Shown here one piece after another: positions 6,495 to 7,615 of a stretch of 7,615 nucleotides of DNA (positions are counted from its first letter, which is position 1; every line of letters starts with the position of its first letter). The notes under the pieces were generated by a model. It ran no database searches. It saw nothing but the letters and a program-made list of their open reading frames with translations, and had not been told where the DNA came from. The stretch spans positions 1-7,615 of the forward strand of contig JAJQIE010000239.1 in NCBI GenBank assembly GCA_021199395.1. The letters run 5' to 3'. The position numbers were made by a program, and so were the translations under genes. This DNA is from Lachnospiraceae bacterium (lineage in GTDB: Bacteria > Bacillota > Clostridia > Lachnospirales > Lachnospiraceae).

Positions 6495-7615
6495 TCACTG
6501 GCCTCCAAAAAGCTTCTTTTCAAGGCTGTCATAATTGTAATTTCTCTGCGGAAAGTTGTTGAAACGGTTGGCCGCTCCCTGTTTCCGTTTGGAATCGGAG
6601 GCCTTCTTTTCTGCCTGCTTCTGTTCCCATTTCCGGTCGGCCTCCTCCACATCCTTCATAGTATGTATATGTGCTTCATGCCACTGCTCAAGAATGGAAT
6701 CCGCGTATTTAAAATTCGCCTCATGCGTCTGGTCAATCGTACGCCTGCAGGCCTCCAGGATCAGCTCCATCGAAAGTCCAAGCTCACTGAGCCAGCGCTC
6801 CATCATCTCCTGTTCAGACGGAGCCGGATTCCGGCCCTTGAGGCCAAATGCCTTCATAATCGTAAAATAATTCCTGTTGTACAGGCTCGACTCCTTCTTT
6901 GCCTCCTGCACCGTCGTAATACCGGCTTCCGCCCAGCCCTGCGCAACCTTTCTCATATAATGTCGGCTGGTCGTCCCCCGCGTAATACAATACTCAAGCA
7001 GATATTCGATCAGATCCACAGAAAACCCCAGCGTATGGTAGTAATAGACAAAGTCCTTCTGCTCGGACGCGGAAAGCGGTCTCTGCAGATACTGCTCCGC
7101 CACCAGAAACAGCCCGCGAAGATCCTGCTGCGCGGATGCGGAGAGATCTCCGAGCATGGAGGTCTGCTCATTCGATGTATTCTGCCGCCCCGGAGCCTCC
7201 TGCAAATTAAGTGCAGCGCCGCCCAAACGCGAAGCGTTCTTCTCATCGGCGGCGCGTTCTGCCGCCGAGCGTATGCGATGGGGCGTTTCCATAGCGCCGC
7301 CTAAACGCGAAGCATTTTTCTCATCGGCGGCGCGTTCTGCCGCCGCTTCCGGCTCCTCGCCAACGTCTCCGTACATGCCGATTCCGTCGCTGTAAAGTCC
7401 GGCGGACGTCCTTATCTCCTCCGTGAGAATCACCGGGGTAGAATAGCTGGCCGGATCTGTAAAGGTCACCGACTCAAACGCTCCGTCCCGCGTCATACAG
7501 ATCCGCAGAAGATTCTGTTTTTCCCAGTAAACCAGCGCCCGCTGAACATCCTTTTCCGTATGCTCAAACACATCCGCAATCGAAGAAACCGAAAGTTCAC
7601 GCCCGCTGTTCGCAC
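6495..7615 (-). CDS. DnaD-like replication initiation protein, 5' end outside the window
   Basis: The protein belongs to the DnaD/DnaB family that helps recruit the helicase loader and remodels DNA during initiation. 372 codons are visible. The frame is open to the right edge: codons above 7571 encode ANSGRELSVSSIADVFEHTE, clearly part of a DnaD-type winged-helix domain (going on to VQRALVYWEKQNLLRI), so the GTG at 7571 is not the start. After this comes an acidic linker with two copies of the peptide AERAADEKNASRLGGA (7345-7215). Two DnaB_2-type domains follow. The first, about 7115-6902, contains FVYYYHTLGFSVDLIEYLLE and KVAQGWAEAGI. The second, about 6881-6636, contains FGLKGRNPAPSEQEMMERW, ILEACRRTI and YADSILEQWHE. 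The C-terminus is a lysine/glutamine-rich stretch ending NRFNNFPQRNYNYDSLEKKL, typical of this subfamily. The helicase loader follows 29 nt downstream, and I infer joint action in loading the replicative helicase. Confidence 0.92.
   Translation of the reverse strand, partial: ANSGRELSVSSIADVFEHTEKDVQRALVYWEKQNLLRICMTRDGAFESVTFTDPASYSTPVILTEEIRTSAGLYSDGIGMYGDVGEEPEAAAERAADEKNASRLGGAMETPHRIRSAAERAADEKNASRLGGAALNLQEAPGRQNTSNEQTSMLGDLSASAQQDLRGLFLVAEQYLQRPLSASEQKDFVYYYHTLGFSVDLIEYLLEYCITRGTTSRHYMRKVAQGWAEAGITTVQEAKKESSLYNRNYFTIMKAFGLKGRNPAPSEQEMMERWLSELGLSMELILEACRRTIDQTHEANFKYADSILEQWHEAHIHTMKDVEEADRKWEQKQAEKKASDSKRKQGAANRFNNFPQRNYNYDSLEKKLFGGQ
7215..7267. repeat. Palindromic in-frame repeat, copy A (53 bp)
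   Basis: This copy matches copy B at 50 of 53 bases and starts 78 bp (26 codons) from it, in the same frame. It contains GCGCCGCC (7216-7223), GGCGGCGC (7248-7255) and GCCGCCG (7261-7267). The central arm can pair with either flanking arm: an 8-bp stem with 24 nt inside, or a 7-bp stem with a 7-nt loop. Within the 24 nt, AACGC-GAA-GCGTT is a further small hairpin. On the coding strand it encodes AAERAADEKNASRLGGA in the DnaD linker. Confidence 0.93.
7293..7345. repeat. Palindromic in-frame repeat, copy B (53 bp)
   Basis: Same arms and spacing as copy A. The three differences are all transitions at third codon positions (Lys, Asn and Leu codons), so the encoded peptide is identical. The 25 bp separating the copies (7268-7292) encodes METPHRIRS. 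The flanks outside the 53 bp do not match those of copy A, so the boundary is sharp. Confidence 0.93.

Noticed and set aside
6453..7304. Long plus-strand reading frame (283 codons) opposite the DnaD-like gene
   Set aside because: It overlaps strong minus-strand family matches, has no ribosome binding site of note, and its composition is that of antisense reading.
7215..7345. CRISPR-like pair of repeats with a 25-bp spacer
   Set aside because: Only two units, each in frame inside a conserved gene with synonymous differences; no cas genes or leader in the window.
7569..7571. GTG as start codon of the DnaD-like gene
   Set aside because: The frame stays open upstream to the edge and encodes winged-helix sequence (GRELSVSSIADVFEHTE), so the true start is outside the window.

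Overview
The window (7615 bp) looks like a chromosomal segment of a Gram-positive Clostridia member, most likely Lachnospiraceae. This rests on family resemblance I recognise by eye (the GlgC sequence, a DnaD-domain protein with two DnaB_2-type domains directly upstream of a DnaC/DnaI-like loader, an unusually long PRPP synthetase, and a secreted protein with YYF/GW wall-binding repeats) and on strong AGGAGG-type ribosome binding sites. No database search was possible. There are six real genes, no RNA genes, no insertion sequence and no CRISPR array. No gene-free stretch exceeds 300 bp; the longest is 242 bp.

Layout. 1-1297 (-): glgC (ADP-glucose synthesis for glycogen), running off the left edge with a C-terminal tail longer than I expect for the family. 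1298-1539: divergent promoter region. 1540-2916 (+): murC (peptidoglycan precursor synthesis). 2918-4117 (-): a secreted cell-wall-binding-repeat/transglutaminase-like protein, converging on murC with a one-base gap. 4138-5316 (-): a long-form ribose-phosphate pyrophosphokinase with its own promoter, probably co-transcribed with the secreted protein. 5413-6465 (-): DnaC/DnaI-like helicase loader. 6495-7615 (-): DnaD-like replication initiation protein, truncated at the right edge. The last two form a helicase-loading operon reading leftwards.

The most interesting structure is a GC-rich palindromic sequence repeated inside coding sequence. Two 53-bp copies (50 of 53 bases identical) lie in frame in the DnaD linker and encode the same peptide. 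A degenerate relative lies in the same reading frame in the variable N-terminal part of the adjacent helicase loader. The 3' end of glgC carries a further in-frame stretch that resembles the sequence leading into one copy. I infer a dispersed, in-frame palindromic element comparable in concept to the Rickettsia palindromic elements. The two intact copies are directly visible; the other two are weaker and need genome-wide comparison.
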